Positions 61,147 through 64,000 of a stretch of 64,000 nucleotides of DNA are shown here, piece by piece. Origin of the DNA: Agelas oroides (Eukaryota > Porifera > Demospongiae > Agelasida > Agelasidae). Each line of letters begins with the position of its first letter. Within the stretch, counting starts at the first letter, position 1. Location of the stretch: NCBI GenBank assembly GCA_949130485.1, contig OX422183.1, forward strand, positions 21,569,202-21,633,201, given 5' to 3'. The notes beneath the pieces are model-generated. The model saw nothing but the letters and a program-made list of their open reading frames with translations. It was not told the DNA's origin and did not search any database. Made by a program: the position numbers and the translations under genes.

Positions 61147-61308
61147 TCATAAAGAGGTAAGGCATAACTGTGGTAAAGGAACCCTTGGAGAGTAAGAGTG
61201 TTTTTCCGGGTTCTTCCAGTACTTGTTACGGGACGCTTGCCTTTTGCTTTCTTTGTTTCGCAGATAGTTCTGCTTATCCCGCGCCCGTTTCTTGTGGACG
61301 TTACGCAT
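61147..61308 (-). CDS. Short basic frame, possible first exon
   Basis: ATG at 61308 opens 53 codons, very rich in Lys, Arg and Asn (KKRARDKQNYLRNKESKRQA then RNKYWKNPEKH). Repeated basic (Y/W)xxNPEK-type motifs occur at the start of some transposon-encoded and KDZ-related animal proteins, but I cannot assign a family. It may be the first exon of a gene whose remainder was replaced by the G+T-rich region. Confidence 0.25.
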   Translation of the reverse strand: MRNVHKKRARDKQNYLRNKESKRQASRNKYWKNPEKHSYSPRVPLPQLCLTSL

Positions 61309-61676
61309 ACTGCGTTCCTTGTCAAATCCAGCACAAGTACGTCAACTGCTGTATGAAAGTAGCAACATATGCAATCGTTTGGGAATCAATCGATCGTCAA
61401 GTTCTCTACGGAAGTAGAATAACCGCAGCTGCATGCCAACTTCACGTGCTGTAGCTGTTGAACTTCTGTTGACGTAATCGCTATGAATATTCTATTCTAA
61501 CAAAATGGCGTATAGCAGCAAGCATAAGCGTGGGGTTACCTGAGAATCGCCGATTAATTCGACTTCTTTCTTTGAGAACGATGAGTGGTGGGTACAATAC
61601 CCAGTAATTTATGCTGATCTTTCGCGTTTGAATCGTTGTAATAGCTTCAGCCGTTGTCGTGCTATCGTGGTGAGCA

Positions 61677-61677
61677 A

Positions 61678-61708
<31 letters not shown>

Positions 61709-61710
61709 CA
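61677..61710 (+). repeat. (AAG)n microsatellite
   Basis: About ten AAG/AGA trinucleotides follow GTGAGCAA and end at GTCAGAAG. Confidence 0.95.
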
Positions 61711-61944
61711 GAAGATAGACGATTTGCCTTTTTTAGCGACTTGACTGTCAGGTACTTAGCGATGCTTTCCAGCAAATTTAACGATCCTGTTGCCCATGGA
61801 AGCACTCGATAATGTCTGATATGGCTCATGGAGGCCGTTGACTTATCTAACGCGGACATTTCGAGCGTGTCATTTGTGCACTTTGAATGTGGCCGCCATT
61901 TTTTTTCGGGGTCATCCCTACATATGGCGTACTACCGTACGCCA

Positions 61945-62213
61945 TGATAGGAAACACCAGTATTGAGAATAGGAAACACGAATAGGCAACACCAGTATTA
62001 GAATAGGCAACACCAGTATTGGGAATAGGCAACACGAATAGGCAACACCAGTATTGGGAATAGGCAACACGAATAGGCAACACCAGTATTGGGAATAGGC
62101 AACACGAATAGGCAACACCAGTATTGGGAATAGGCAACACGAATAGGCAACACCAGTATTGGGAATAGGCAACACCAGTATTAGAATAGGCAACACCAGT
62201 ATTGGGAATAAAT
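61945..62213. repeat. Minisatellite with alternating long and short GAATAGGCAACAC units
   Basis: The units are GAATAGGCAACACCAGTATTGG (22 bp) and a 13-bp short form, GAATAGGCAACAC, that alternate several times as a 35-bp higher-order repeat. The same unit forms the array at 24808-25060. The array stops exactly where the LINE-like element begins. Confidence 0.9.
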
Positions 62214-64000
62214 GAACGAATGAATGAATGAAATATTTTATTAGAGTGACACGCGATATGCCCGGCCTGATTAGGCCTATATGAGTCACTGAAAACAGGT
62301 ACAAAATAATGGTTAAGTATACAGATATTACCGATTTAAAAGCTGGTTTCTAGTTTTATACAAGTTATACAAATGTTTCCCAATTATTTTACAATGATTA
62401 TTTGCACTAAGGATGTACTTAAATTTATCAATAAGGGTATGGGAGGTAAAAGAAGTATCTAAGTCGGATAAACAACTGAAAAAGGTAGAACGTAAATGAT
62501 CTAAAGCTGGACACAACATAACGAAATGAAATTCAGTTTCAACAGTGTCTGATGAACACAATCTGCAGATCCGGAGGTGGTATGATGTTTTTGGTGTCCT
62601 ATATCGGCCTGTCTCAATGTGAAGTGGGAGACAACCCCCTCGGAGGGCAGCCATGACCCACCGTTGTCACCTGCACAGAATACCACTAATGTAGCACTCG
62701 GGCCTAGGTTGTTGTTTTATAACTCTATAGTTATGCAGCCTACCCCCTGAGTCTGTACAGTAGGTATTATGGTCCCAGATTCGCATTCTCCATTTGTGGT
62801 TGGCTTTATCTGTTAATTGCCGAGCGCAGCAAAGCGGAGTGAGGCTTGGTAATCGTGACGTAGAGTCTCGGTAGCCGTGTTGCAGTCTTGGCCCCGGGAA
62901 CGTCAAATGTATGTCACGGTTTTGGCCCCCGGGGGCCCCCCGAAAGTTTGCACACGTGATCTTCATCTGTTACTGGGCGTGAGTAAATACGTAAGCGATC
63001 GAGCGAGGTATTTTTAGCTCGACGTCCATCGCTCTTGACCTCGTGGCTAGATGGCGATAGCAAGCGAACGAGTTCGTAGTGAACATCCAGTCAAGCTTCT
63101 ATCAGTCAGTTAATGGTATTGAGTGAGCTCCGTGTAGCAATCTAGCTCGACTTCCAGCGATCAGCAGTTTCTGGAGTCTATTTGTGGGGATTTACGCTAC
63201 CGAAAGAAAGTCATGCACTGGTGTTCCATGAAGGCCATTCAACCACTGCTGTTCAAAGACTCTCGAGTATTGCAGTTGGAATCAATTTCTCGAACACGGC
63301 ACCTACATGAGAGACTTTTAGAAGAAGATTACTTGAACACACAGTAACACCTACATTTGCTACCTCATTTATATTTGACAATTTCATTCCTACATATCAT
63401 TCACTGCATGTTTGTAGTCGCCAGGCTCTGCTTTGCGCGAGGCTTGCTGCATGTCGTGTACCCCTAGTTTAGTGATGACTATGGCTTGAAATTCCTTAGG
63501 AGATAAGCTAGTTACATTATCTGGATTGTGTCCTAGGTTAATCTGAGTGAGCAATTTATTTGCATGAAAGCACCAGGTAGGTTTACTCTTATTGGCTAGT
63601 TCTTGTGACCATTTAAAATCTTTTTAGTAAGACGGCTATCATCCATAGTAGCAAGACGGAACCAGAGTTTGAGCATCTCAAACTGGTGTCTACACCAGAC
63701 TGGCATCCATCCTGAGTCACCCTCTAGTAGATCTACTGGGCAGTTTTTACCCACACCCAAAATATGTCTAATTGCCTTGTTCTGAATGGTTTGTAACTTG
63801 GGGAAGGTTCTGTAACCCCAGACACCAGCCCCATAGTCCATTCTATAGGTATTACTAGTGAGTCATAAAGTGAGCTGAATGCTTCAAAGGGAAAATTACC
63901 AAATTGTTTTGATTTAGCTATAAGAAGGCCCAAAGCTTTTCTGGCAGATTCACTAAGTGCATTAACACAGTTTTGGTAGTCTAAGTGTTCATGTTTATAG
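62214..64000 (-). mobile_element. LINE-like non-LTR retrotransposon, 3' part
   Basis: The minus strand encodes the C-terminal part of a reverse-transcriptase-type ORF2: DYGAGVWGYRTFPKLQTIQN, then NKAIRHILGVGKNCPV, and further on LRGGCLPLHIETGRY, ICRLCSSDTVETEFHFVMLC and CP..HLR, a Cys/His pattern common in the C-terminal region of such ORFs. The 3' end reads AATAAAATATTTCATTCATT, a simple-repeat tail in place of poly(A), as in some CR1/L2-like and related LINEs. The ORF has an in-frame TGA near 62670, and about 600 bp of unrelated DNA (roughly 62815-63425) interrupts it, so this copy is dead. The 5' part extends beyond the window. Confidence 0.7.

Overview
The window is nuclear DNA from an animal. 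Genes are split by short GT..AG introns, intergenic space is full of small transposon-derived inverted repeats, and the gene content is metazoan: alpha-tubulin with an intron directly after the initiator ATG, adhesion GPCRs with a GPS motif, and an NTR/TIMP-like secreted protein. A sponge or another early-branching marine invertebrate is the best guess. This rests on gene style and repeat abundance only; no species marker is present.

Layout. 0.1-1.3 kb: decayed gene with a YqaJ-type nuclease domain. 2-4.8 kb: repeats and a small unrecognised minus-strand gene. 4.9-24.1 kb: a tandem triplication of a 5-7 kb unit, each copy with an intact 452-residue alpha-tubulin gene of three exons and a second intron of 2.4-3.6 kb. 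Insertions and deletions private to single copies, two with clean empty sites elsewhere in the array, order the events. 24.8-25.4 kb: minisatellite and hairpin. 25.7-30.2 kb (minus): gene with a SWIM-like CxC..CxH motif and a KDZ-transposase-like region (HMGXB3-like). 30.9-34.2 kb (plus): secreted NTR-like protein. 36.8-39.5 kb (minus): secreted protein built from three copies of an unrecognised Cys-bearing two-exon module. 40.8-47.3 kb and 48.8-57.3 kb (minus): two paralogous adhesion GPCR genes, each apparently broken at a different place, plus a relic of a third at 58.3 kb. 58.8-60.1 kb: about 18 copies of a ~74-bp tandem repeat. 60.1-62.2 kb: 130-bp perfect inverted repeats and a minisatellite. 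62.2-64 kb (minus): 3' part of a LINE-like non-LTR retrotransposon.

The most unusual item is a family of elements with ends TAGCCTCGT(T/A)CCCAGGCC and 9-bp target duplications (Mutator-like behaviour). One member (45950-46765) carries two convergent captured first exons, one RecQ-helicase-like with a Walker A motif and one with a ZAD-like CxxC..CxxC zinc-binding pattern, a Pack-MULE-like structure. Another member is inserted in only the first tubulin copy.

No cooperative pathway links these genes. Tandem duplication is the theme (tubulin x3, adhesion GPCR x2-3, three-module secreted protein), with mobile DNA shaping introns and spacers. Coordinates of exons were read by eye from splice signals.
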